This document shows, piece by piece, positions 9,058 through 18,117 of a DNA stretch of 64,000 nucleotides. The stretch is taken from assembly GCF_014905115.1 (NCBI RefSeq), contig NZ_CP041235.1, positions 372,001 to 436,000 of the forward strand. Direction: 5' to 3'. Each line of letters begins with the position of its first letter. Within the stretch, counting starts at the first letter, position 1. The notes below the pieces were generated by a model that saw nothing but the letters and a program-made list of their open reading frames with translations, did no database searches and was not told the origin of the DNA. This DNA comes from Sulfurimonas sediminis (GTDB lineage: Bacteria > Campylobacterota > Campylobacteria > Campylobacterales > Sulfurimonadaceae). The position numbers and the translations under genes are program-made.

Positions 9058-10536
9058 CTATTTGTCTCCTCTCTTTTTTGCTTTAAAAAGAAGCGGGGTT
9101 CCGCTGAAATTAAAGGCTTCACGCAGTTTGTTTGTCAGATAGCGTCTGTAGGTAAAGTGCAGACCTTTTGGCTTATTCATAACAATGGCAATTTTTGGCG
9201 GTCGTGTTTCATACTGCGTAGCATAATAGATGCGAATTACCTGTCCGTGCATGCTTGGCAGGGTGTGACGGCGCAGTGCTCGCTCCAAAACTTCATTGAG
9301 TCGGGATGTTGGAATTCTTTGTGAATAGTTTTCGTTTATTTCTAAAATCATATCATGAAGTTTATCCACTCTTTGATGGCTTTTTGCCGAAAGGGTTAAA
9401 ATAGGCGCATAGGCTAAAAACTTAAATCTGTCACGCACCTCTTTGATAATTTTGTCATGCTCTTCTCTTTTGGCTATATCCCATTTGTTAAGAATGATAA
9501 TACAGGCAAGCCTGTTTTGATCAACAAGTCCCGCAATTTTTTCATCCAAATCTAAAAACGGTTCACTCGCATCCAAAACCACAAGTGCCATATTTGCATT
9601 TTCAAGCATCTCTTTTGTGCGCATTAAAGCATACTTTTCAATACCGACAATTTTACCGCGACGGCGAAGCCCTGCGGTATCAACAAAGGTAAGCTGTTTG
9701 TCTTTATAGACTATGGTCTCATCTATGGGGTCAATGGTTGTACCGGCAACAGAACTAACAACAGAGCGTTCCTCGCCCAAAAGAGCATTAAGCAGGGAAC
9801 TTTTTCCGACATTTGTACGCCCGATAATTGCTATTTTTATATGGTTTATGTCATTTTCATCAAACTCTTTGATACGGTCATTTTGCGCAAATATCGAGTC
9901 ATCTTCTACCTCTTCCTCGTCCCAGTAGATGAAATTGTCATCTTCTTCATCCTGGGCATACTGTGAGAAAAACTCTTCATCACTGAGTTCTTCTTTCTCC
10001 TCTGTGATGATTTGTATTTCCTCTGTCTCCTCTTCTTTGAGAATATCACTTTGTGGCAGTTTGTCATAGATCCAGTCAAGCAGTTCAACAGTATTTCTGT
10101 TGTGTGCTACAGAGATACCGAAGATGGCATCTGTACCAAACTCATAAAACTCCCAGAGCTTCTCTTTCATTTTGTCATTGTCTATTTTATTGACGACAAG
10201 AGCAATGTCTTTACCCATGTTTTGGAGTTCATAAAAAAGTTTTTTGTCTTCATCTTCAGGCAAACCTTTGCCGTCTACCATATACAAAATAATGTCCGCT
10301 TTGTAGGCAGCTTTGAGTGACATCTCTTTTATTTTGTCAAAAAGCTCGCACCCTTTGTCCAGTCCGCCGGTATCTAAAAGTTCTGCTTCTTTGTCAATAA
10401 TTACGGCTGTTTTTCGTTTGACATCCCGTGTTGTTCCTGCCAAATCAGATGTAATGGCATCACGTTTTTTTACCAAACGATTAAAAAGTGAGCTTTTTCC
10501 AACATTTGGACGGCCGATAATTGCGATTTTTTTCAT
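9058..10536 (-). CDS. der: ribosome biogenesis GTPase Der (EngA)
   Basis: 492 residues with two tandem G domains and a C-terminal KH-like domain. P-loops are GRPNVGKSSL near residue 8 and GRTNVGKSSL near residue 239; DTGG/DTAG and NKID/NKWD motifs accompany them. Der acts in 50S subunit maturation. The linker between the G domains (about residues 165-232) is long and strongly acidic, dense in Glu and Asp, longer than in E. coli Der. It is transcribed away from a 37-residue membrane protein gene that abuts its stop. The LPP20 lipoprotein gene upstream is cut off by a terminator hairpin. Confidence 0.95.
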   Translation of the reverse strand: MKKIAIIGRPNVGKSSLFNRLVKKRDAITSDLAGTTRDVKRKTAVIIDKEAELLDTGGLDKGCELFDKIKEMSLKAAYKADIILYMVDGKGLPEDEDKKLFYELQNMGKDIALVVNKIDNDKMKEKLWEFYEFGTDAIFGISVAHNRNTVELLDWIYDKLPQSDILKEEETEEIQIITEEKEELSDEEFFSQYAQDEEDDNFIYWDEEEVEDDSIFAQNDRIKEFDENDINHIKIAIIGRTNVGKSSLLNALLGEERSVVSSVAGTTIDPIDETIVYKDKQLTFVDTAGLRRRGKIVGIEKYALMRTKEMLENANMALVVLDASEPFLDLDEKIAGLVDQNRLACIIILNKWDIAKREEHDKIIKEVRDRFKFLAYAPILTLSAKSHQRVDKLHDMILEINENYSQRIPTSRLNEVLERALRRHTLPSMHGQVIRIYYATQYETRPPKIAIVMNKPKGLHFTYRRYLTNKLREAFNFSGTPLLFKAKKRGDK

Positions 10537-10616
10537 GAGCGAACCTTGTAAACTTGCGAAGAATTATAAAATATTTTTGAAATTATATCTAAATTATGGT
10601 TAAATGGAGGCAGAAG

Positions 10617-10642
10617 CAAAAACTGCCCGTTTTATGGGCAGT
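10617..10642 (-). terminator. Rho-independent terminator after the LPP20-type lipoprotein gene
   Basis: ACTGCCC (10622-10628) pairs with GGGCAGT (10636-10642) around the 7-base loop GTTTTAT. On the minus strand the stem is followed directly by TTTTT. It ends the transcript of the lipoprotein gene and insulates der, whose ATG is about 80 bases further on. Confidence 0.85.
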
Positions 10643-10653
10643 AGGGAGCGTTG

Positions 10654-11256
10654 TTATTCAGTCGGAAACTCTTTGTCTAAATTTTCCAGTGCCTGTTTTG
10701 ACTGGAACTGCTGCCAAAGGGCATTGTCATTGTTGAAACTCGAATCAACTGCTTTTTTGTAGGCTTTTTTCACCTCTTGGTTGACGCTTGATTCAGGAAC
10801 AGTTACAAGCATATAAATCGCACCCGATGGAGCCGTCCACATGTCTATGGCTTTTGAGCCTTTTAAATCTACTTTTGCCACCTGCTTTGTGACAGCTGTT
10901 GTGACTTTGTCCACTGTTTCGGCAGAGCCGTTTCCTGTGGCTCTCGTAAAACCTTCCATTTTGTCTTTGATTTTACTTTCAATCTGTTGTGCCAAATCAG
11001 AACGGCCGTTCATAAGAGCCACACGGCGCATATGGGCAATACCTGCTGCACTTTTTTCTGCAACACCTACACCTGCATAGTAACCGGGAACATCGGGAAT
11101 ACAGGTCCATCTCGGAGCGGCAACACCCTCTTGTTTACATGTAAAGGTAGGTGTGTAGACTTCCTGTTTCTTTGGTTCGGTTTTTTTACTGCTGCACCCT
11201 GTAATCGCTGCTGCTATCAGTGTTGTTGCAATTATATTTTTCATTATTTTATTCAT
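10654..11256 (-). CDS. LPP20 family lipoprotein
   Basis: About 200 residues with a lipoprotein signal: IIATTLIAAAITGC, then SSKK, gives a lipobox Cys near residue 20. The mature part contains YYAGVGVAEKSAAGIAHMRR and a repetitive alpha/beta region, as in the Helicobacter pylori LPP20 and Campylobacter relatives. These are outer-membrane-anchored proteins of unknown biochemical role. I take the ATG at 11256 (AAAAAGG lies about 8 bases upstream) rather than the TTG one codon before it. A Rho-independent terminator follows 12 bases after the stop. The 10-base palindrome TTACATGTAA occurs inside the gene at 11135-11144. Confidence 0.8.
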   Translation of the reverse strand: MNKIMKNIIATTLIAAAITGCSSKKTEPKKQEVYTPTFTCKQEGVAAPRWTCIPDVPGYYAGVGVAEKSAAGIAHMRRVALMNGRSDLAQQIESKIKDKMEGFTRATGNGSAETVDKVTTAVTKQVAKVDLKGSKAIDMWTAPSGAIYMLVTVPESSVNQEVKKAYKKAVDSSFNNDNALWQQFQSKQALENLDKEFPTE

Positions 11257-11326
11257 CAAAAGTACCTTTTTATTAATATTACATGTAGTATACTACCATA
11301 AATCTTTACCATAACTAAGGAAAACA

Positions 11327-11779
11327 TTGAAACAGTACTATTCTTATGAAAATTTTAGAAATGACACGCAAAAACTCATTTTGGAAGTGAAAAATTTCAA
11401 TGCCGGTGCAATAGTATCTGTAGCAAGAGGCGGGTTTACTTTGGCGCATTGTCTGGCCGAAGGGCTTGATATTCGGGATGTGCAGAGTATAAGAACAGAA
11501 CTGTATGATGCTACATGTAAACGTAAAGAGCTGTCTCTTTTTGGAGCATGCAGTTTGGCAGATGTGAGTAGAGTACTTGTTGTGGATGATATAGCCGACA
11601 GCGGTGAAACACTTGCGTATGTCATGCAGCATTTACAAAAAAACTTTCCTGAAGCGGTATTTAAATCTTCGACACTTTTTATAAAAAAAACGTCAATATA
11701 CGAACCGGATTTTTGGATAAATGAAGCTGATGCATGGATAGAATTTTTTTGGGAGAAAGATTTCAGCCTGGCGGGTTAA
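11327..11779 (+). CDS. phosphoribosyltransferase (xanthine/guanine PRT-like)
   Basis: 150 residues. The PRPP-binding signature VLVVDDIADSGETLAYV is at about residues 84-100, and an earlier AGAIVSVARGGFTLAHCLA loop matches purine phosphoribosyltransferases. The protein would salvage a purine base with PRPP, and Gpt/Hpt-type enzymes are closest in style; the base specificity cannot be read here. The start is TTG at 11327, preceded by AAGGAAAA. It converges on a cytochrome c gene; the 73-base gap is filled by a pair of REP-like hairpins. Confidence 0.8.
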   Translation: MKQYYSYENFRNDTQKLILEVKNFNAGAIVSVARGGFTLAHCLAEGLDIRDVQSIRTELYDATCKRKELSLFGACSLADVSRVLVVDDIADSGETLAYVMQHLQKNFPEAVFKSSTLFIKKTSIYEPDFWINEADAWIEFFWEKDFSLAG

Positions 11780-11805
11780 ACGACTTTGTGCTTTTAAAGC
11801 CTGAG

Positions 11806-11865
11806 AGTCGGCACTAAAGTACCGATTCCAAGAAGATATCGGAATCCGTACTTCAGTGCGGACTG
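11806..11865. repeat. inverted pair of REP-like hairpins (BIME-like)
   Basis: Two copies of the repeat face opposite ways, at 11806-11829 (minus orientation) and 11841-11865 (plus orientation), with 11 bases between them. Each has a GGAA box, a 7-bp stem and a TTTA or TTCA loop. The whole pair can fold into one long cruciform. The right-hand copy covers the last codons and stop (11853-11855) of the cytochrome c gene. Confidence 0.7.
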
Positions 11866-12209
11866 TGTTGCTTGGTAAAATCTGTTTCGTAAATATATGC
11901 AGCTATATCCTGTAAAACATCTTTTTCAAAGGCAAGATTGGGCATGAGTTCGTATTTGTCAATGGCATCTTGCATGATGGAACGCTCTTCATTGGGTTTA
12001 TGTACCCACTCTGTCATCTCTCTGACAAAATCTTTTTTATCGGGAAATGCATTCAAATATCTTGTACGTACTTCCATCATTGCCGGGGCTGAAACAGATT
12101 TTGTTTCAAAGTGACAGGTTGTGCAGTTGCCGTGAAAGAGCAGGGCACTGTTTTGTGATGCCTGCAAAAAAGTTGTAAGAAAGAAAAGCAGCATAAAAAG
12201 AGATTTCAC
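11853..12209 (-). CDS. small monohaem cytochrome c
   Basis: 118 residues: a signal peptide (SLFMLLFFLTTFLQA), one haem site NCTTCH at about residues 29-34, and a distal Met in YELMPNLAFE, then DIAAYIYETDF as the C-terminal helix. This is class I cytochrome c style, a periplasmic electron carrier. The carboxy end QHSPH and the stop are encoded by a REP-like element, so the tail may be an acquired extension. A DjlA-like gene lies 3 bases upstream and is probably co-transcribed. Confidence 0.85.
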   Translation of the reverse strand: MKSLFMLLFFLTTFLQASQNSALLFHGNCTTCHFETKSVSAPAMMEVRTRYLNAFPDKKDFVREMTEWVHKPNEERSIMQDAIDKYELMPNLAFEKDVLQDIAAYIYETDFTKQHSPH

Positions 12210-12212
12210 ACG

Positions 12213-12968
12213 CTAGCCTCTAGCCTTTTTTATCATCTCATAGGCCTGATTTATCTCCTGCGTTTTGGCAGTTGCTTCTTTGATATACTCTTCGCTTTTT
12301 CCCTGAGACTTGATGATGTCAGGATGATACTGACGCACAAGCTTTCTGTAGGCTTTTTTGATGGTACTCATATCGTCATTTTTACTGACACCCAAAATCT
12401 TGTAGGCATCATCGAGTGTAGCCTGCGGACGGACATTCTTCATCATTGCTTCGAACTGGTCAAAAATAGCATGGTATTTTTGCGGATCAAAAGCAAAAGC
12501 CTCGGCAATTGTGGCGAGTACCTCTTCTTCACTCTGGGTCACTTCACCGTCTGCAAAAGCGAGCTGAATGAGAAATCCCATAAACTGCTCTTGTTGGGCT
12601 TTATTGCGTCTGAGCGCTTCTGCCAAAGCATGGGCAATCTGCTCTGTATTGTCACGGCGATCTTTTTCTTCGTTGAAGATTTGTTTTAAAATATCTTTTG
12701 TTTTTGCAGGTTCCGGAAAGACCTTGGAAATGTCATCAAACATGATACCTACAAGCTGTGCTTCAAGGGCATCAACATGGCCGTCAGCTTTGGCAACTTT
12801 GGCAACAAGTGCGACAAAAAGACCCAGGTCACTGTTTTTCAGTGATTCATACGAAACAGAAAAATTTTTAAATGTTTCTTGAGAATACTCGGCTGTGTAT
12901 CTGCCGTAACTTTTAAATATATAATAAAAGACTGCCCCTAAAAGCAGAAATAAAAATAAATTGCCCAT
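12213..12968 (-). CDS. DjlA-like membrane co-chaperone (TerB + J domain)
   Basis: 251 residues: one N-terminal membrane helix (about 3-18), a TerB-like helical domain (about 48-170, with KADGHVDALEAQ and FADGEVTQSEEEV, the acidic repeat pattern of the fold), and a C-terminal J domain with YRKLVRQYHPDII holding the HPD motif. DjlA proteins stimulate DnaK ATPase at the inner membrane. The order membrane-TerB-J matches E. coli DjlA. A cytochrome c gene follows 3 bases after the stop. Confidence 0.85.
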   Translation of the reverse strand: MGNLFLFLLLGAVFYYIFKSYGRYTAEYSQETFKNFSVSYESLKNSDLGLFVALVAKVAKADGHVDALEAQLVGIMFDDISKVFPEPAKTKDILKQIFNEEKDRRDNTEQIAHALAEALRRNKAQQEQFMGFLIQLAFADGEVTQSEEEVLATIAEAFAFDPQKYHAIFDQFEAMMKNVRPQATLDDAYKILGVSKNDDMSTIKKAYRKLVRQYHPDIIKSQGKSEEYIKEATAKTQEINQAYEMIKKARG

Positions 12969-13047
12969 ATTTTTCCCTGTATTTTTATGAGATTATACAC
13001 TGCTGAAGTAAATGGATATAATTGCATTTATGGAGAGGTACTTATTT

Positions 13048-13935
13048 ATGAATAGAATTAAAAATTTAAACAAAGGCGTACAGTATATGCTCATTGCCAG
13101 CTTGGCATTTGCAATTATGGGTGCTTTTGCCAAGCTTGCCAGCCAAAATATGAGTTCACTTGAAGTTGTTTTTTTTAGAAATATTGCCGGAGTGATTCTG
13201 GTGGGTATCGCAGTGCTGAAAAAGCCTATGCAACATACTGGGGGCAAGCCGTTTTTACTCTTCTTTCGGGGTTTTATGGGCTTTGTCGCACTGCTGGCAT
13301 TTTTTTACAATATCGCACATATTCCTCTGGGTGATGCAATGACCTACTCAAAAACATCGCCGATTTTTACCGCAATATTTGCCTGGCTTTTTTTAAATGA
13401 AAAGCTTTCTTACAAGGCATGGATTGCTGTTTTTATCGGCTTTATCGGTATACTTTTTATAACGCAGCCAAGTGGAATCGGATTTTCAAAATATGATCTG
13501 CTTGGAATATTCAGCGGGGTGGGTGCAGCACTTGCCTATACCTCTGTACGGGAATTAAAAGCCTACTATGATACCCGTGCCATTGTGCTTTCTTTTATGA
13601 TTACAGGCACACTCGGTCCGGTTATTTTATTTGTTGTTTCTCCTTATCTGAACTTTCCTGAACTTGATTTTATGCTTGCAAAGTTTGTACTGCCGCATGG
13701 TATAGTCTGGTTCTATCTTTTTGCAATGGGAATTTTTGCTACGATTGCACAACTGCTGATGACAAAAGCCTACGGAGAGACAAAAGCGGGAATTGTCGGT
13801 GCTGTAAGTTATACAAATATACTTTTTTCGATACTGGTCGGTCTATTTCTGGGAGATGCTCTTCCGTCACTGGTAACGAGTTTTGGAATTGTATTGATAG
13901 TGGTTGCGGGGATCATGGTTGCCCGTGATAAGTAG
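13048..13935 (+). CDS. EamA/DMT-family membrane transporter
   Basis: About 295 residues with ten hydrophobic segments in two repeated halves, the drug/metabolite transporter fold. Typical pieces are IASLAFAIMGAFAKLAS, VVFFRNIAGVILVGIA and GDAMTYSKTSPIFTAIFAWLFLNE. The substrate cannot be read from sequence; the family covers amino acids, nucleotides and S-adenosylmethionine. The open frame extends to 13012, but GGAGAGG (13032-13038) lies 9 bases before the ATG at 13048, which I therefore choose. Confidence 0.8.
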   Translation: MNRIKNLNKGVQYMLIASLAFAIMGAFAKLASQNMSSLEVVFFRNIAGVILVGIAVLKKPMQHTGGKPFLLFFRGFMGFVALLAFFYNIAHIPLGDAMTYSKTSPIFTAIFAWLFLNEKLSYKAWIAVFIGFIGILFITQPSGIGFSKYDLLGIFSGVGAALAYTSVRELKAYYDTRAIVLSFMITGTLGPVILFVVSPYLNFPELDFMLAKFVLPHGIVWFYLFAMGIFATIAQLLMTKAYGETKAGIVGAVSYTNILFSILVGLFLGDALPSLVTSFGIVLIVVAGIMVARDK

Positions 13936-13953
13936 AGATTAAAAAGAAAAGAG

Positions 13954-13959
13954 TATAAT
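13954..13959 (+). promoter_or_regulatory. putative -10 box ahead of kdsA
   Basis: TATAAT preceded by an A-rich stretch after the transporter stop. It would start a transcript about 35 bases before the kdsA ATG, possibly serving the run kdsA-ribH-nusB-cytochrome-DUF302-mqnC-M16 homologue. No clear -35 is seen, which is usual for Campylobacterota sigma-70 promoters. Confidence 0.5.
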
Positions 13960-14000
13960 ACTATATAAAATGAATAAATTATACAAATTAGGTGATGAAA

Positions 14001-14795
14001 ATGAAACTTTTAGCAGGTCCCTGTGTTATTGAGAGTGAAGAAAATATTTTCAAAATAGCAAAAGCATTGGAAAAATATCATAATGACAAGACGATAGATT
14101 TTTATTTTAAAGCGAGTTTTGACAAAGCAAACAGAACATCTTTGGAGAGTTTTCGTGGTTTGGGTATGGGAGAAGGTCTTCGCATACTCCAAAAAGTCAA
14201 AGATGATTTTGGCTATAAAATAGTGACGGATGTGCATGAAACAATTCAGGTTGAGCCTGTTGCAAAAGTGGTAGATATGTTGCAGATTCCTGCATTTTTG
14301 TGCCGTCAAACAGATTTGCTTGTTGCGTGTGCAAAAACAGACAAAGAGGTCAACATTAAAAAAGGGCAGTTTATCAACCCGCCTGATATGAAATACTCTG
14401 TAATGAAAGTATTAAAAACCCGTGGATGTGACGAAGTGAGTTATGAAAACTCCAAAAAGCACGGGGTATATCTGACAGAGAGAGGCAGTTCTTTCGGGTA
14501 CGGCAACATTGTTGTAGATATGCGTTCTTTGGTGATTATGAAAGAGTTTGCACCGGTAATTTTTGATGCAACACACTCTGTACAGATGCCCGGAGCGTTA
14601 GGCGGAAAAACAGGCGGTGACAGCTCTATGGTGCCACATCTTGCAAAAGCAGCGGCAGCCATCGGGGTGGACGGATTCTTCTTTGAAACACATTTTGATC
14701 CGAGTTGTGCTTTGAGTGACGGCCCAAATATGCTAAAATTAGACGAATTGGAAAGACTGATAGAAAAAATTAAAAAAATTCAGCAAATAAAATAA
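14001..14795 (+). CDS. kdsA: 3-deoxy-8-phosphooctulonate (KDO-8-P) synthase
   Basis: 264 residues from the ATG at 14001 ([12 protein letters not shown], the canonical KdsA start), with AGGTGA about 6 bases upstream; an in-frame GTG at 13992 and ATG at 13995 are less likely. It condenses arabinose-5-phosphate and PEP to KDO-8-P for lipopolysaccharide inner core. Key segments are [38 protein letters not shown] and [18 protein letters not shown]. It is followed by ribH after 17 bases. Confidence 0.95.
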   Translation: MKLLAGPCVIESEENIFKIAKALEKYHNDKTIDFYFKASFDKANRTSLESFRGLGMGEGLRILQKVKDDFGYKIVTDVHETIQVEPVAKVVDMLQIPAFLCRQTDLLVACAKTDKEVNIKKGQFINPPDMKYSVMKVLKTRGCDEVSYENSKKHGVYLTERGSSFGYGNIVVDMRSLVIMKEFAPVIFDATHSVQMPGALGGKTGGDSSMVPHLAKAAAAIGVDGFFFETHFDPSCALSDGPNMLKLDELERLIEKIKKIQQIK

Positions 14796-14812
14796 ACAAA
14801 AGGAAATAATAT

Positions 14813-15277
14813 ATGAACTTGATTGAAGGTAAATTAAAAGTAGTAAACGGCAAAAAAATTGCCATAGTAAGTACACGATGGAACCACTTTATAGTGGACA
14901 GACTCGTAGAGGGAGCAAAAGACGCCTTTGACCGTCACGGTGGGAATGAAGAAGATTTGACACATGTATTGATTCCGGGTGCTTTTGAGCTGCCGATGAT
15001 CGTCGATCAACTCCTTGCAAGCGGAAAATATGATGCAGTTTGTGCCTTGGGAGCTGTAATACGCGGTTCAACACCGCATTTTGACTATGTTGCGGCTGAA
15101 GCGACAAAAGGGATTGCAAGCATGAGTCTGAAGTACCAAAAACCGGTCTCATTCGGTCTTTTGACAACAGACACGATTGAACAGGCGATAGAGAGAGCCG
15201 GAACAAAAGCCGGGAACAAAGGTTTTGAAGCGATGACGGTTGTGATTGAGATGCTAGATTTATATGAGGTGCTGTAA
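14813..15277 (+). CDS. ribH: 6,7-dimethyl-8-ribityllumazine synthase
   Basis: 154 residues, full length. It condenses 5-amino-6-ribitylaminouracil with 3,4-dihydroxy-2-butanone 4-phosphate, the penultimate riboflavin step, usually as a 60-subunit shell. Motifs are [29 protein letters not shown] and [17 protein letters not shown]. The stop codon overlaps the nusB start by one base (TAATG), the ribH-nusB pairing common in proteobacteria. Confidence 0.96.
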   Translation: MNLIEGKLKVVNGKKIAIVSTRWNHFIVDRLVEGAKDAFDRHGGNEEDLTHVLIPGAFELPMIVDQLLASGKYDAVCALGAVIRGSTPHFDYVAAEATKGIASMSLKYQKPVSFGLLTTDTIEQAIERAGTKAGNKGFEAMTVVIEMLDLYEVL

Positions 15278-15681
15278 TGGCTACTCGTCAACAGGCACGC
15301 ATGGCTGTAGTCAGCCTTCTGTACGCATACGATTTGGGCAACGGCAACACTTCCGAGCACTCTGCTGAAATTCTTGAAGAGAAAAAAATCAGAAACAAGC
15401 AAAAAGACTTTGCTCTTGGGCTGTATGAAGGTGTGATGGAGCATATTGAAGCAATAGACAAAGCGATTATAGAACATCTCAAAGAGTGGGATTTTGAACG
15501 CCTTGGTGCCATTGAACGTGCAACATTGCGCCTCGCTACGTATGAAATTCTTTTTAGCGGGCTTGATTCTGCCGTAGTTATCAATGAAGCGGTTGAAATT
15601 ACAAAATCATTTGGAACAGAACAGTCTCCAAAGTTTATCAATGGTGTTTTGGATGCAATAGCCAAAGACAAAAAGGTATAA
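15277..15681 (+). CDS. nusB: transcription antitermination factor NusB
   Basis: 134 residues, all helical. NusB binds boxA RNA with NusE (S10) in rRNA antitermination. Recognisable parts are ATRQQARMAVVSLLYAYDLG at the N-terminus and ERATLRLATYEILF with VINEAVEITKSFG at the C-terminus. The start overlaps the ribH stop by one base. The dodecahaem cytochrome gene starts 6 bases after its stop. Confidence 0.95.
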   Translation: MATRQQARMAVVSLLYAYDLGNGNTSEHSAEILEEKKIRNKQKDFALGLYEGVMEHIEAIDKAIIEHLKEWDFERLGAIERATLRLATYEILFSGLDSAVVINEAVEITKSFGTEQSPKFINGVLDAIAKDKKV

Positions 15682-15687
15682 ACAGAG

Positions 15688-18117
15688 ATGACAAAGATAC
15701 TCTGGTTTGGTGTTTTATTTGCAACATTTTTATCTGCATCAGTCAATTACAAACAAACAAACAATTGTCTGAAGTGTCACGGAGGGATAGAGCACATACG
15801 AGCACCTGAATCCGGCATGGCAAAAGCTATTGCAAAAAAAGCAGCCAAAGCAGGGTATCCGAAAAACAGCTGTATTGTCTGCCACGGAGGCAACCCGGCA
15901 ACAAAACATAAAAACAAAGCCCATAAAGGAACTCTGAAATACTTTTTGTCCCATGAAGGCCCAAAAGAGTTTTATCCGGCACCGGGAAGTACCTGGGTCA
16001 ACAAAAATACCTGTGGAATGTGTCACAAAGAAGAAGTCGCAGCACAAATGAACTCTCTGATGATGACAGAACAGGGAAAAATACAGGGAGCACTTTGGAG
16101 TTTTGGCGGCAAAGAGGGATACAACCATACAGTAGGCACATATCAAACAAAAAATCCGACAGATATTCATGCCAGACTTGGTACAAAAAAGTATCAGGAG
16201 TATATGCAAAAACTCTCAAAAATGGAACCGCAGGCATTTCCAAAAGAGATGACGCAGTTGCCTCCTGCACCGACGGCTGAGGAGGTTGAAAAAGACCCTT
16301 CTTTGGCTGTCTATACCTATTTGCGCCAAGAGTGTCTGCGTTGTCATACAGGAAGCAAAGGGCGTCAAAAAAGAGGTGATTACCGAGGTATAGGCTGTGC
16401 AGCCTGTCATATACCCTATTCAAACGAAGGCTATTATGAGGGCGGTGACAAAAGTATATCACATAAAGAACGGGGCCATTTGCTTGTACATCAGATACAG
16501 TCATCACGCGAAACAAAAGTTACGGTGCACAAACAGAGTTATTCGGGCATTCCGACAGAGACATGTTCTACCTGCCATAATCGTGGAAAACGCATAGGTG
16601 TTTCGTATCAGGGACTGATGGAAACTGCTTATAAGGCAACTTTTGACAAAGATGGAAATCCCCAGCCAAAATTGCATACCAAACGATACATTCATATGCA
16701 GGGAGATGTGCATTTTAAAAAGGGAATGCTGTGTCAGGATTGCCACACATCCAATGATATGCACGGAGACGGTTTTTTAAGCGGAGCCAATGCCGGTGCT
16801 GTAGAGATAGAGTGTCAGGACTGCCACGGAACAACAAAAAAATATCCCTGGGAATTACCACTGGGTTACAGTGACGAGTTTAAGACATCTCCACAGACAG
16901 GAGAAGCCAGAGGCGTTACAAAGACGATGGCAGAGTACCTAAAACAAGGAAGTGTCAATAAGCCGGATGAGGGTTATCTGCTCTCAGCAAGGGGAAATCC
17001 TCTGATACATGCAACCAAAAAAGGCAATGAAGTCATAATGCATTTGGCAAGCGGAAAAGATGTCGTACTCAAACCGCTCAAACTGCTTAAAAAAGAGGAA
17101 AAGCTCTCAAAAGCAGGACTGCTGGCAATGGACAAGATTACAGCACATAATGACAGACTTGAGTGTTACACCTGTCATGCAACCTGGGCGCCGCAGTGTT
17201 ACGGATGTCATGTGAAAATTGACTACAGCGGAGGAAAACAAAATTCTGATTATCTGCAGTCTTCCCATGATCATGATATACACGGACAAACAGGTATTAT
17301 GCGAAAATCATTGAAAAAATATCTGGTTGACGGCCAGGTGACCGAAACAAGAAGTTTTTTACGCTGGGAAGATCCGGCACTTTCTCAAAACGGAGAAGGA
17401 CGTATAAGCCCGACTGTTCCGGGATGCCAAACTACCATCACTGTTATAGGAAAAGACGGAAAAGCGCTACTTCAAAATCATATATTTAAAATACCAAATG
17501 TCGAAGGCGCAGGAGCCGAAGGTCAAAATGCCATTGATATGGCACCGATTCAGCCTCATACCATTCAAAAAGAACCAAGAAGCTGTGAAAGCTGTCATGC
17601 CATGAAAAAAGCATTGGGCTATGGCATTACCGGTTCGCAAACAACATTTGATCCTTCTGTGGATACCATAGTCGATATCATGAGTGCTGACGGGAAAATT
17701 ATGCCAACGATTGTAGATGAGCAGATTCCTGCCATACCAAATCTTCATTTTGATTACTCAAAATTTTTAGATGAAAACGGAACGCAACTGCAGACTGTCG
17801 GACATCACTGGAAACTTTCACAGCCTCTGAGTCAGGCACAGATTGATAAAACAGACAGAGCCGGAGCATGTATAGCCTGTCACCAAAGTATACCGGAGGG
17901 GAATCTGGCAGTTTCCGCAATGGCACATATTGCAGAGATGGCAAATGTCAATATAGACAACAAAGAGCATGCAGGCATTTTACATAAAATTTTAAATTTA
18001 GCTGCATGGATTCAGGTAATTCTGGGTGTATTTATTGGTATGCTTGCAATGTATATTTTTTATAGGCTTTTTATCAAAAAGAAGTCTATCAGTTCACGAA
18101 ACAGAGGATGGAAATAA
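15688..18117 (+). CDS. membrane-anchored dodecahaem c-type cytochrome
   Basis: 809 residues with a signal peptide (to about residue 18), twelve CXXCH haem sites and one C-terminal membrane helix (about 768-792, WIQVILGVFIGMLAMYIFY) followed by a basic cytoplasmic tail. The haem motifs in order are CLKCH, CIVCH, CGMCH, CLRCH, CAACH, CSTCH, CQDCH, CQDCH, CYTCH, CYGCH, CESCH and CIACH, from residue 27 to about 732. A haem-free stretch of about 170 residues separates sites 10 and 11. The topology puts the haem domain in the periplasm, tethered to the inner membrane, as for a quinol-linked or respiratory electron-transfer protein. The substrate is not evident. The stop overlaps the start of a DUF302 gene by one base. 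Confidence 0.85.
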   Translation: MTKILWFGVLFATFLSASVNYKQTNNCLKCHGGIEHIRAPESGMAKAIAKKAAKAGYPKNSCIVCHGGNPATKHKNKAHKGTLKYFLSHEGPKEFYPAPGSTWVNKNTCGMCHKEEVAAQMNSLMMTEQGKIQGALWSFGGKEGYNHTVGTYQTKNPTDIHARLGTKKYQEYMQKLSKMEPQAFPKEMTQLPPAPTAEEVEKDPSLAVYTYLRQECLRCHTGSKGRQKRGDYRGIGCAACHIPYSNEGYYEGGDKSISHKERGHLLVHQIQSSRETKVTVHKQSYSGIPTETCSTCHNRGKRIGVSYQGLMETAYKATFDKDGNPQPKLHTKRYIHMQGDVHFKKGMLCQDCHTSNDMHGDGFLSGANAGAVEIECQDCHGTTKKYPWELPLGYSDEFKTSPQTGEARGVTKTMAEYLKQGSVNKPDEGYLLSARGNPLIHATKKGNEVIMHLASGKDVVLKPLKLLKKEEKLSKAGLLAMDKITAHNDRLECYTCHATWAPQCYGCHVKIDYSGGKQNSDYLQSSHDHDIHGQTGIMRKSLKKYLVDGQVTETRSFLRWEDPALSQNGEGRISPTVPGCQTTITVIGKDGKALLQNHIFKIPNVEGAGAEGQNAIDMAPIQPHTIQKEPRSCESCHAMKKALGYGITGSQTTFDPSVDTIVDIMSADGKIMPTIVDEQIPAIPNLHFDYSKFLDENGTQLQTVGHHWKLSQPLSQAQIDKTDRAGACIACHQSIPEGNLAVSAMAHIAEMANVNIDNKEHAGILHKILNLAAWIQVILGVFIGMLAMYIFYRLFIKKKSISSRNRGWK

